Shown here: positions 37,633 to 47,600 of the stretch, one piece after another | How the letters are laid out: the number at the start of each line of letters is the position of its first letter | How positions within the stretch are numbered: position 1 is the stretch's first letter | Assembly (NCBI RefSeq): GCF_020085105.1 | Contig: NC_058047.1 | Span: 17,914,501 to 17,978,500 of the forward strand | Length of the DNA: 64,000 nucleotides | Direction of reading: 5' to 3' | Source of the DNA: Siniperca chuatsi | Taxonomy: Eukaryota > Chordata > Actinopteri > Centrarchiformes > Sinipercidae | Position numbers and translations under genes: made by a program | Notes under the pieces: model-generated | The model's input: only the letters and a program-made list of their open reading frames with translations | Databases searched by the model: none | What the model was told of the DNA's origin: nothing

Positions 37633-38560
37633 TGGTCATCTGCGTTTGGGTCCACATACCACACCACATAGAACAGACTGATCCGACCAATCATGGACCC
37701 AGCAAACCTTTCCAAGGAAGCGGACCAGTTGGTCCGTGATTTGATGTGCTTAAAGGACATGTGGGGGGGGAATAAGCGACGAGTCCCACAGAGAGGCAAT
37801 CAAATGTCGGGTAGAAACAAAATTTTCGACATTGCCTGGGCGGAGGGACGCCATCCCTGAGTGGCTCACGGACTACCTGCATATCCAGACACCCCAGCCT
37901 GCAACCCTGCCACCCTGCTAGCCCTTTATCAGTCAGACTTGGTTACCTGAGCCTGAAATCTGCCTGTCCCGAACCGGTCCCAGTTCCAAACCCATACCTA
38001 GGCACCCACCTGGCTCTCGGTGGTCCTCGCAGTTATCAGCCTGCACCCCGGCCTGCCAGCCATCGGCCTGCTGGTCCCCAGCTCATATCCCTGCATGCTT
38101 ACCTCCTGTGTGATAGTCTCCAGTCAGCATCTCAAGGGGTACCTCAGTCTGTTGCTGTCTTGGTGCCTTCTGGGAAACCCCCCAGGAGGAAGCGTGGCTC
38201 CCACAGCTGGTCTCCTGCACCGCTGCTCGCCTGCTCCGCGGCGATAATCACTCGCTGCTGGATCGCAGCAGCCCCTTGTCCCAGGACTCTCCTCTGGATC
38301 GCAGCAGCCTCCTGGACTCCCTACTGGACCGCAGCAGCAACAACCCCTCGTCTCTGCTGGATCACAGCCGCCTCCTGCCCCGGTTGGACCACAGCATGCC
38401 GCTGAACCGTCTGCTGGGTCGCAGTGCAGGTGAGCAGCTGGGCAGGCGGGCAGCTGTGTGAGCCATGCTTCCTCCCGGGGGGGTTTCCCAGAAGGCGTCA
38501 AGACAGCAACGTTCATCTGCATTTGGGTCCACATACCACACAACATGACATAAGTTGCCT
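37633..38560 (+). mobile_element. Degraded Gypsy-like LTR retrotransposon remnant
   Basis: A phrase TCTGCGTTTGGGTCCACATA at about 37640 is followed some 30 bp later by a frame starting MDPANLSKEADQLVRDLM at 37692. That resembles the end of a fish Gypsy LTR/leader followed by the gag start. The frame stops after about 55 codons. A second copy of the phrase (TCTGCATTTGGGTCCACATA) occurs at about 38516, right after the fold-back at 38151-38510. There is no intact gag or pol. A minus-strand open frame at 37277-37690 overlaps the region but has no recognisable domain. Confidence 0.45.
38151..38510. repeat. Fold-back: inverted arms around a repetitive open frame (LLDRSS repeats)
   Basis: The left arm 38151-38237 (GTTGCTGTCTTGGTGCCTTC...) and right arm 38424-38510 (...GAAGGCGTCAAGACAGCAAC) are inverted copies with few mismatches. 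The GC-rich centre carries six spaced versions of CTGCTGGATCGCAGCAGC. On the plus strand these give one uninterrupted frame with repeats such as SLLDRSSPL, SPLDRSSLL and SLLDRSSNN, ending at GCAG followed by GTGAGC, a good splice-donor consensus. It could be a captured host exon or simply an expanded non-coding repeat. Confidence 0.55.
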
Positions 38561-39340
38561 CAAGTGATGTCACTTGAGAGAGCGTGTGGAGTCGAAGACG
38601 TGAGCTCAAGAATACATGAGCCACTAGCAAAACACACCCAAATTTCCGGCCAAAATGATGTTGTGACCAAAATGTTGTTGTGGGTAATGTAGGCGCCAGG
38701 TTTTGACAAGGAAGAAAAATATGTGGAATAAAAATGTTTTTGTTAAACATTGTGAGTCTGACAATGATATAGAAATTGCTAAATTGGAGCCATTTTTCTT
38801 TAGCAGAGCTTTATACTGCATTTTTCTGTGGCTCATAACACTGAAGCTTTGCAGACCACCTTCTCCTCTCTGCAGGTCAAGCTGTTGCTCTAAGCTTCAG
38901 TTCTGTTGAAACATAATAAAGATGTTGTCTCAGCTTTGTTTTCCCTCAGCTGTTCAAGGAAGCACTTGGTGGATCCACCTGTGGGGGTCTAAGGTGTGGT
39001 GCCCTGCAGACAAACATACAGAGGAGCTTATGCACATGAGCATAACACCAATGCAAACATGTAACACAAACATTACAACCCTGCCTCTGCTGACACTGAC
39101 TCAGAGACGTGAACTACTCAGAGCAATGAAACACTACAGACGATCTTACTGAAAACCTGTTGTGTGATATGATGTGAATGCCATCACGTTTGTCTGTTTC
39201 TCACATGCAGGACATAGGTGTGGCTCTGGCATCTGCTGTAGTCATAGCATTACCTGCTATGCCTCCACATATCATCATGAAGGAAGAGAGAAACCTTGTT
39301 TGTGAAATGAGAAAAGAGAGAGTACAGCTAAATTTATTAC

Positions 39341-39380
39341 AGTTTGTAAAGTCTACAGCCAGTTTGTAAAGTCTACAGCC
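39341..39380 (+). repeat. Perfect 20-bp tandem duplication
   Basis: AGTTTGTAAAGTCTACAGCC occurs twice, back to back, with no mismatch (39341-39360 and 39361-39380). This indicates a recent local duplication. It lies in intergenic DNA. Confidence 0.95.
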
Positions 39381-41874
39381 AGTCAGGGTAGATAAGAGCC
39401 AAATGGGAAATCCATCTTGTGATTGGCAGTCAATCAGCAGGTCATAAACCCAAATGAATAAACTTCTATAAAGATGCACAGCGCACATAATGCATTGAAG
39501 TGGCCCATTACAGTCTGGTTTTAACAGTTTAATCCTCATTGTAGAACCCTTCTGTGATATATGTGCTGCTTTAATTTAAGGAAAATGTCCCTACAGACTA
39601 AAGATTTCAACAATTGAAACAAATTAAAGCTGTGATTACCTCTGTTATTGATTTACTAAAACACCTCTGCTACATATTTGCAGCTGCAGGCAAGGAGCTT
39701 GTGTTTCAGTGTAATAGATTTAGATGTAGAAATAGGGAGGAAGAAAGAAAGAGGAGAGAGACACAACAGACACAGAAACATGGAGGACACTTCAGTTAGA
39801 CGGTTCATCAGAACAGACATCAGAGAAAATAAACTCAGTTACCTTCCAAAGGCCAGGAATCTGGGTAAATGATGTTGCACAGCATGGGGGTGACACCGAG
39901 GATCAGTGGTGTGTGTGTGTGCATTCCTTCTACATTGACCTCAGTGTGGGTGCCTGCATACACATATTTCTGCCTTTAAGTGTGTCCACGTGAAGTGTCT
40001 GCGGCCTTATCTAGCTCAGCCTCTGTGTGCTTCTCTCCCCAGTGGTCGCAGTTATGTTCATTTAAGCTGTTCGTTCCACATCTGATGGACTATCTGCGGT
40101 GGTGGAGCGGTCAGTCGGGCGAGAGGAGAAAAGAGGCGAGACAGCCGCAGGGACACTGGTACATGTCCTGATTTCATCCCCAACATCCTCTCACCCACAA
40201 GTCAATGTCTCCATTTTTGTTTCACCTCTGCTATGTAGCACTGCTGTCATCCATGCAGTGAGTGCAACCTTCAGTCCTCACAGTTGCTTTTAATGTTGTA
40301 AATGTTGCTATTCCAGCTGATTCTACAGTTGCACTAACTGTCAGTTAATCTGAATAATAACATCTACTTCTAAAATATAAATATAAATAACCAGTTCTTC
40401 TATTTGTGATTATATGTCTCCCTCTAGTGGACAAAAAGAAATTGACAGCAGAAAATTGGGAGAATCTGAGCATCAAGGTGTGTAGAATTGATATGATGAT
40501 AGGGGTCACCTGTATTGCCACAAAATCTATAATAACATTTTATTGGCCAAAACAAATTGTTTGGGTACAACTGCAAAATAAGTAAATATATAAAATATGC
40601 AAGAAGTATGCAAAAAATGTCTTTATTAACCATATTTGGCAGTGAAGACAGGAACAAATGCACCCAGGAACATAAGGAAACAACAAGGGAACTGCATTTT
40701 TTATTTAATGGGAACCTTCAAATACACCAAAAATTGTCATTGTATAAAGTAATAATATAAGCTATTATAAGTACCTGCATCCATTGCCAATCCTCATGTT
40801 AACCACAGACAGCATTCTGCATCTCATTTGACTGAAACCTCTCTCAGCACAGAAATCAGTCTCCAGTCTATATTTATCAGCATGAACGAGTTTTTCACAA
40901 AGCTCACAATAATTGGCTCCTGATCATGTCATCAAAACCCTCAAGACGCTCCACTGACAATAAACCTCAAGTTTGACTTTGAGACCACAGCAATAGCACT
41001 AAAACTTAATTAAGTTAATTAAGTTAATTATGGAAAGCCAAGTGGACCATAAACATCTCAGAAATGTAGTGTACCATCCAACAGACACATTACAAAAACC
41101 CCTGCCGAGGCTACATTGAACCCCTCTGCAGGCGAGGCTGCAGTCGTCACCTGGGCGAGGCTACAATTCTTACCTTGGCAGGCTATAATTCAGGGTTCAG
41201 TGTTAACTTTTTTTTCACTTGCCCAGTCGGGTAAGTGGGTCAGAAATCTACTCAACCGAAGTCAATTTTTACTTGTCCCTATACAAATTGTTTTATTTAT
41301 TTGCAGTTATCAAATAACATCAAAAACTCAAGTTAATTGTCATGTTTAATCTTTATAAATAAAGTAATCAGAACAAGGACACAGTGTGTCATAGATGCAA
41401 AGACAGTGAGTGATGGAGACAGTGAGTGTTTATTATTTCAGCTAGCAATGTGCTCAAAAAAGCTTTAAATCTGTACTTTCTGCTGTGGGATTCCTTTATT
41501 TTTGAAAATACACACAATCATAAATGTGTCTAATTTAATACTATTACACAGTTATGAACATATGAACACTAGCCAAATAAACTTCTCTTTGCCATATTTG
41601 TTGTTAAAAAAAAGTTTTAAAGAATATTTTATGGCATGTTGCCTTTATTGGATAGTTGTCAGGGTAGAGTGACAGGAAGTATCAAGAGAAAGAGATGTTA
41701 ATGACACTGGACCAAGGTCCCTAGTCAGATTAATACTGGCTATAACAAGGTGCCCCATGGGAGATATTTTTATTGACTCCCAGAAAAAAAGAAGATAGGC
41801 TTTATGTAGCCTTGTCTGTCTATATATATATACATATTTTTTAAAAATCCCCCTCTCACCCCCCGTGGGATGGT

Positions 41875-42600
41875 ATGTGTCATCCTCAAGCTCGGGTCCT
41901 CTACCAGAGGCTTTGGAGTGTGAGGGTTCTGCACAGTATCTTAGTTGTTCCTAGGACTGCACTCTTCTGGACAGAGACTTCAGATGTTGTACCTGGAATC
42001 TGCTGGAGCCACTCCAGTTTGGGGGTCACAGCCCCCAGTGCTCAGATTACCTCTGGCGCCACTGTTGCTTTTACTCTCCACATCTTTTCTAGCTCCTCTT
42101 TCAGCCCTTGGTATTTTTCAAGCTTCTTGTATTCCTTCTTCTTGATGTTGCTGTCGCTTGGGATTGCTACATCTATCACCACTGCCTTCTTCTGTTGTTT
42201 GTCGATCAACATGATGTCTAGTTGGTTAGCCATTACCAGTTTTTTGGTCTGGATCTGGAAGTCCCACAGGATCCTTAGGTGTCTTCCATTTTGACCTTGG
42301 GACTTCCAGCCCATAATCATGGCTGCTGTTCCTGTACAGTATGCCAGCCACTTGGTTATGGCGTTGTCTGTCCGTGGTACATGCCGTGCAGGGGCTTGTC
42401 TCTCTGTGATGGTTCATTCTCCTCCTCATCCTCGGGTTTCTGCTGCCGTAGGTATTCACTTAGCCATTTGTCATTGGGGGCCATCTTCCTGATGTACTCC
42501 TGGATCTTTGTTGTTTCATCCTGTACAGTGGTTATGACACTCACTGGTCATCGGCCTCCCTTGTTCTGCTTAGTGTACAGTCTCAGGGTGCTGTACACTA
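41875..42600 (-). mobile_element. Broken R2/NeSL-type non-LTR retroelement fragment (endonuclease end)
   Basis: Minus-strand frames read TTKIQEYIRKMAPNDKWLSE, RDKPLHGMYHGQ, ERHNQVAG-like text, YGLEVPRSKWK and then NQLDIMLIDKQQKKAVVIDV, AIPSDSNIKKKE and KLEKYQGLKEELEKMWRV. These match the C-terminal region I know from very abundant fish R2/NeSL-like elements with a restriction-like endonuclease. After an in-frame TGA (about 42039), the expected final part (PGTTSEVSVQKSAVLGT) continues to TAG near 41893. A central segment between GMYH and the HNQVAG motif is missing, and frames shift, so it is dead. A TA-rich tail follows near 41820. Confidence 0.8.
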
Positions 42601-42625
42601 AGCAGAACAAGGGAGGCCGAGGATG
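42550..42625. repeat. Near-perfect hairpin made of the retroelement's own sequence
   Basis: ATCGGCCTCCCTTGTTCTGC...TAGTGTACAG pairs with CTGTACACTAAGCAGAACAA...GGAGGCCGA across a loop of about 12 bases, with arms of about 30 bp. Both arms encode the same LYTKQNKGGR segment of the R2/NeSL element in opposite orientations. The 5' end of the fragment was therefore duplicated in inverted orientation. Confidence 0.85.
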
Positions 42626-42626
42626 A

Positions 42627-42698
42627 TCAAACTGGACTATCTAAGGAAGTAAAAGTTGTAACAAGATTTCCGTAGGTGAACCTGCAGAAGGATCATCA
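42627..42698 (+). pseudogene. Fragment of the 3' end of 18S rRNA joined to the retroelement
   Basis: TCAAACTGGACTATCTAAGG, then AAGTAAAAGTTGTAACAAGA and TTTCCGTAGGTGAACCTGCA, ending GAAGGATCATC, match the last about 70 bases of eukaryotic 18S rRNA (GGAAGTAAAAGTCGTAACAA; GTAGGTGAACCTGCGGAAGG). Differences include CG to TG/CA changes, as expected for old methylated DNA. No upstream 18S, ITS or 5.8S is present, so this is not a working rRNA gene. It directly follows the inverted arm of the retroelement. Confidence 0.9.
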
Positions 42699-42721
42699 CT
42701 GGTCATTCACAGCTTCTGGAC

Positions 42722-42762
42722 ATAGATAGAGATAGATATAGATATAGATATATATATATACA
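42722..42762 (+). repeat. GATA/TA-rich simple repeat
   Basis: ATAGATAGAGATAGATATAG followed by GATA and TA units, next to the rRNA fragment. Confidence 0.8.
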
Positions 42763-44665
42763 CAGATAGCTCAAAGTGAGAGTGTGATCTTTGGTAATGG
42801 TGAATGGGGGTTTGATTCCCACATTGGGCAGTTATTTTTTAATTACAGTCTCAGAAGGTGACAATTGTAGCCTCGGCAGGCATTTTTGTAACGTGCCTTT
42901 TGGATGGTCCACTTGACTTTCCATAGTTAATATGAAGCTCAAATTAACATCCAAGCGTTTACAGCCTGATGTGTACTTCCCCAGTAATATACTATGAGTC
43001 ATCCTTTGTGCTTCATGACACGAGCTACAGTGTGTTGAAGGAGGAAAGTTATCTGTGGAAAGAGAGAAACTCCATTTGTAGAAAATCAACTTGGAGCCAG
43101 TAATAGATAAGTACCAAGGAAGTTGGAGTGAAGAAGGAGCTATATCTGGAAATCACATCTAAGCCAACACACCTCGACTCATGATGTACGAGTGTGGACT
43201 ACAGAGGTCAAAATGGCATCCATGGCAATGAAACATGCAATATGTTCTGTAATCCTGGATCATGGGCTATTCTGCAATGAGCTGTTACATGCAACACTGA
43301 CACTTACTGCGGTGAGTGTCAAGACATCGTTGGACTCCAACCAGTTGTCCCAGGCCACCCACAGGGTTTGCGATTGCAGCCACTAGCTTCTCACCTCATT
43401 TCTTCAGTCTGTGCTGGAGGTCTACAAGCCATGTAAAATATTTCCATCCTCACTGGACTTCAAGTTGAGTAACACTGCCTCTGACATTTGGAAAAGTTTC
43501 AGGGCACCAAAACAGCAGTCTTAGTGCAAATACCCACTGTGTGTTATAGGAAAAGTTAACAGAATTATAGCAATTTTAATATTTAGTGTCCAGGTTATAC
43601 ACTGCATTTTTATGAGAACATAAACTGTAATACATCAGTAAGCTCTAATAAAAGGGTTGAAATTTAAATAGTTACTTCAATACGTAATGCCAGATCATAT
43701 GCTTCAAAGCCCCTGAAATTGATTTTTGAACAATTGTTTTGGCAATTTAAAATATGAGGCAGGTAGCACTTGTTTGAGTAGTACCACTGCAAAAAGATGA
43801 AAAAAAAAAAAAACTTTTATTGTTAGAGGCAATTTCACCCTGTGAATTTTACAACTGAGCTCCACTAGACACTACTAGGCATTAAATTAAACAAACAACA
43901 CTGTCAACAGAAGGACACGAAAACAAAAACTAAAAACACGAGTTACAGAAAACTAAGCCTGAAACACCATACATTAAATTTTAGATTTCATCAGTCAACA
44001 GATTGTGACCACATACACACTACAGGGGCATTTATTACCATAATCCAACAATCACACAAATCAGATACTATGTACAGAAAAAGCACAAATTGAAATAAAA
44101 AAAAAAAAAGTCTAACAAGCATGGAGAATCAGAATGTGACATGTAGTTTTAAAACCCTTTTCTTCAGCACCAAAACTTCACCAACCATCTGTGTTATAAA
44201 AAGAATAACGTCAAAAAGGAGCCTCAAGCTCTGAACAAATGTAATTGCAACAAAGGTTCCTTTAACTAGAATGGAAACTTCTGAAATGCTTCAGACAAAC
44301 TGGGATACCGAGAGAAGACTGGTGAGTTTAGATTCGTCCACTCAGGTGTATGTGACTCTCGACCACTGGCCAACCTGCATATACAACTTATTCTTGTGAG
44401 CAGACAGTCGTGATATACAAACAAGGTACGTTGGACTGAAGGATAAATACAAGGCAGGAGATCACTACATCACACACACACACACAAAAAAATATATAAA
44501 AAAAGGAAGCAACCAGAAAAATAAAGGTCTCCATCAAAAATGGATTGGAATTGTGTCAAAAAAAGAATTCCTGATTTAAAAACATGTACAAAACTAAGAT
44601 GGTCACATCCTTCTTAATATGACCTCCTGAAAACAGTCGCACAACTGTCTTCAGACAGACAGACA

Positions 44666-47600
44666 TCAATAGCGTCGACCAAAAGCTCCACCCTGCAGCC
44701 CGCCGCTGCCCTGCATCAGCTGGTTCTGTCTGTTGAGAGCCCCAGAGAGGGACTGAGATGTTCCTGTGTTCATGTAGCTTCCACGGCTGGTGACAAAAAA
44801 ATACAAAAAACACAGACACACACTGATTCGATACTGTTCTAACAAATAGTGCTTGCCGCTTGTTAGCTGAAGTTGTTTTAACAAGGGATAACATCAAAAA
44901 TGAGACTTAAATCCATTTGATATTCACTCCTCACCCTGCCATTCCTCCACGTGCCATGTGGCTCTGGCCTGGGATAGCACCGTCTCTACCTAGAAACAAA
45001 AAAGCAAAACATCAGACACACAGACCAAGAGCTCTATATTGCCATTAACTGTAGTTTCAGGACATGTTACATTATTTTCCTTCAGCCTGCTACTATATTT
45101 GTGCCATCTGCCACTCCAATCTTCAGAAGGCAAAACTACTGTACTTCAAAATGTGCATCATGTCATCACAAATGCAGTCAGTGTAATTAACAATACAGTC
45201 ATTAATGGCACAATATTGCACAAACATGCATACTTTGCCATGCTCTGTCTCCATCCATCTTCCTGCTGGAGTCCCAGTCTCGACTTCCTTCCCTAAAAGA
45301 CAAACATTTTTACATTATTTCCCTCCTTCAGGAAAAAACAATGGCCTCTACTTAGGTTTTTAAATGGTTTAAACTGAAGCCAGTGCCAGCTCAGTGTCAT
45401 GCTCACCTGGGGTTAATGCGTTTGTCATAGCCTCCACTCCAGGAGTCTCTGCCTTCTCTGCCATGTCTGTCTGACCTGTCTGAGAAGTGCTGCAAGAGAC
45501 AAGACACAGTGTTCTTGTGCAGTTGCTACAAATTTTAGGCTTCAAAGATGTACATGTTTTACTGTTTTTTAGGCAGTTGTGCACCACTAAAAAATGGCAG
45601 TAGAGTGAGCATTTGTTTACATGTGCACTTGTCTATGTGTCAGTCACACATATTTTAACTTAAGTGGCTTTACTGAAGTTTATGTGATACATCTAGACTG
45701 TAGTGAGATTCAAGATTCAGAATAGAAGAGTTGTAGCAGCAGTGATTAAAACACATTAACTGTTTTGGCTTTGTACCTCAACCAGTTTCTATTTTGTTTT
45801 CAAAAGAGTGAAAACTGTGACTCTTACCTGGCCATCTCTGTCTCCACCGATGCCACGAGCGCTGTCCCGCCTGTCCATAACCATGTCGTCTTGGTAACGG
45901 CTCCGGTCCCTGTGGTCAAAGTCCTGATAACGTTCCTGTCGACCGAAGTCTGAACGGCCATAACGGTCATCAATAGCCATACGCTTATCAGGCCAGTCAT
46001 CTTTCCTAAAAGAAGAGCAGGCAACAACATCACACACATATATACATACACATACATATACACACACAGCACCTACACAAGTACTGAAGCTCTCAGCCTT
46101 ACTATTGGTAATACTTGATTACGTGATTTTCTGATTCTATTTGGCAGGCTTTTATACAAAAGACTCAAGATGCAATATTAGAGCTAGAAACTAGATAAAT
46201 ATAGTTTATGAGTGTGCCTGTAATTGCAGCTCCAAGCTTTACATAAAAACAGGTTGCTTTTTTGTTTTTGTGTCTATTTCTTTTTTTTGTCCCCTTTTTT
46301 TTGCTTTGGTGTAATCATGCTCAGATGGCAGATTGTAAACTTGAGCACTTTAATAAAAAAGATTGAAAAAATAATTATTGGTAATATTTTAATGCTGCTA
46401 CTTAGAATGATCAAAAACCTCTCTGCTAAACAATAAATCCATTTATCAATCATCCTGTTCAGCATCACTACACTATGTTATTATTTACCTGCCATCAATG
46501 TCATAAGGCCTCTTAACGGGGCGTCGCTCCTGTTCATAACGTAACTGCTCCTGCTGCCGTCGCAGCTCCTCACGCTCCCTGAGGATCCTTTCCTGCTCGC
46601 GCCTCCTCTCGTACTCTATGCGTAGCCTTTCCCGCTCCAAGAACTGCCGCTCCATACGGTCTGCATCGAGGCGCTGCTTTTCAGTCTGGGAATCAAACCA
46701 TTCATGGGTTCAGTAAGATTACATACATGAAACTTGTGAGAAAATTTTGACAAATTGATATGTGGGAACAAAATTATTGATGAACAGATATTTCTATTAC
46801 ATTATTACTATAATTTAAAACAGTGTATGTATTCAACAGAATAAGATTTGCACTGGAGAAAATATAATACAAGATATGTGGGCAGAACCGCTGATAGCAA
46901 TGCAGTGAGAGAAAGGGAAATCCTTTGAGAGATTACTTAGAAATAAATATCTGACAGTACCTCCAGCCAGTGTCGCTTCCGCAGTAAGTGTTTCCTCTCC
47001 TCTTTTTCCCGGAAAAGACGGATTCGCTCGCGCTCACGGTCTGGACGGTTGTCACGATCACGGTCACTGAAAGAAGATGGCAAAGAACAATCTCTCACCA
47101 CCAAATGTACTGTTTTGGAAGACAAGTGAGTAAATATAGGTTAATAACGTCCAGTGTAAAATCATATTGAACAAACTGCTACAAAGATAATTTCTTCAGC
47201 GAGGAACAATTTCATTCTATAGAAATAAGACACAGCAGCGGTGTTGTAAAAATGTATTTCCCATGGACCTTCACAAGTTAATAATCCAGACAAATAAAAG
47301 ATATTTATTAATACTTAATTATGTTTCATTAAGCCCTATGGTGGATTCAGATTGTTGTTTCTAGCCCCCCTTGCATGATCCTTACGTGCACCTGCGCCTC
47401 TCCACCTCCCTGATCTCCCTCTCTCGTTGTCTCTGCCTCTCCCGCTCTCTCTGCTCCTTGATCTGGTCAAATGACAGGATATCTTTCTTCTCCTTACTGG
47501 CTGACTTGCGGTCCCGACTCTTTGTGCTCTGGAGAAAGGAGAGAAGGAAAGAAAATGTAAAAGATTAAAAAAAAAAAAAAAAAAAAGTTAGGGAAGAGTA

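Larger units (their letters stand above)
41029..42929. mobile_element. Inverted-repeat-bounded block of 1.9 kb
   Basis: The left arm 41029-41115 (TTATGGAAAGCCAAGTGGAC...CTGCCGAGGCTAC) and right arm 42865-42929 (GTAGCCTCGGCAGG...GTCCACTTGACTTTCCATA) are inverted copies of about 60 bp; the left arm carries about 27 extra bases. Both outer edges lie next to TTAA. The interior contains a common fish repeat (TTTTTTCACTTGCCCAGTCG near 41208) and a broken R2/NeSL-type retroelement. It could be a DNA element that received later insertions. Confidence 0.55.
32800..44600. other. 12-kb intergenic stretch between lpl and safb, mainly repeats
   Basis: No gene is supported on either strand. Separately listed contents include a GT microsatellite, a duplicated segment at 36.2-36.5 kb, an LTR-element remnant with a fold-back at 37.6-38.6 kb, a 20-bp tandem duplication at 39341-39380 and an inverted-repeat-bounded block at 41.03-42.93 kb. 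From 32.8 to 35.0 kb, 39.4 to 41.0 kb and 42.95 to 44.6 kb I see only AT-rich sequence. The last interval probably includes the safb 3' UTR. Confidence 0.6.

Noticed and set aside
37277-37690. 137-codon minus-strand open frame next to the LTR remnant
   Set aside because: No known domain; overlaps repeat sequence and does not continue with any splice-consistent partner.
39178-39369. Possible exon after a CAG acceptor-like site
   Set aside because: No matching donor or partner exon and no family resemblance; it runs into the 20-bp tandem duplication.
42279-42626. Plus-strand open frame over the R2/NeSL fragment
   Set aside because: It is the antisense shadow of the broken retroelement; only its last few residues reflect the inverted duplicate.
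42627-42698. Working 18S rRNA gene or rDNA unit
   Set aside because: Only the last about 70 bases are present, with CpG-type decay and no ITS, 5.8S or 28S alongside.
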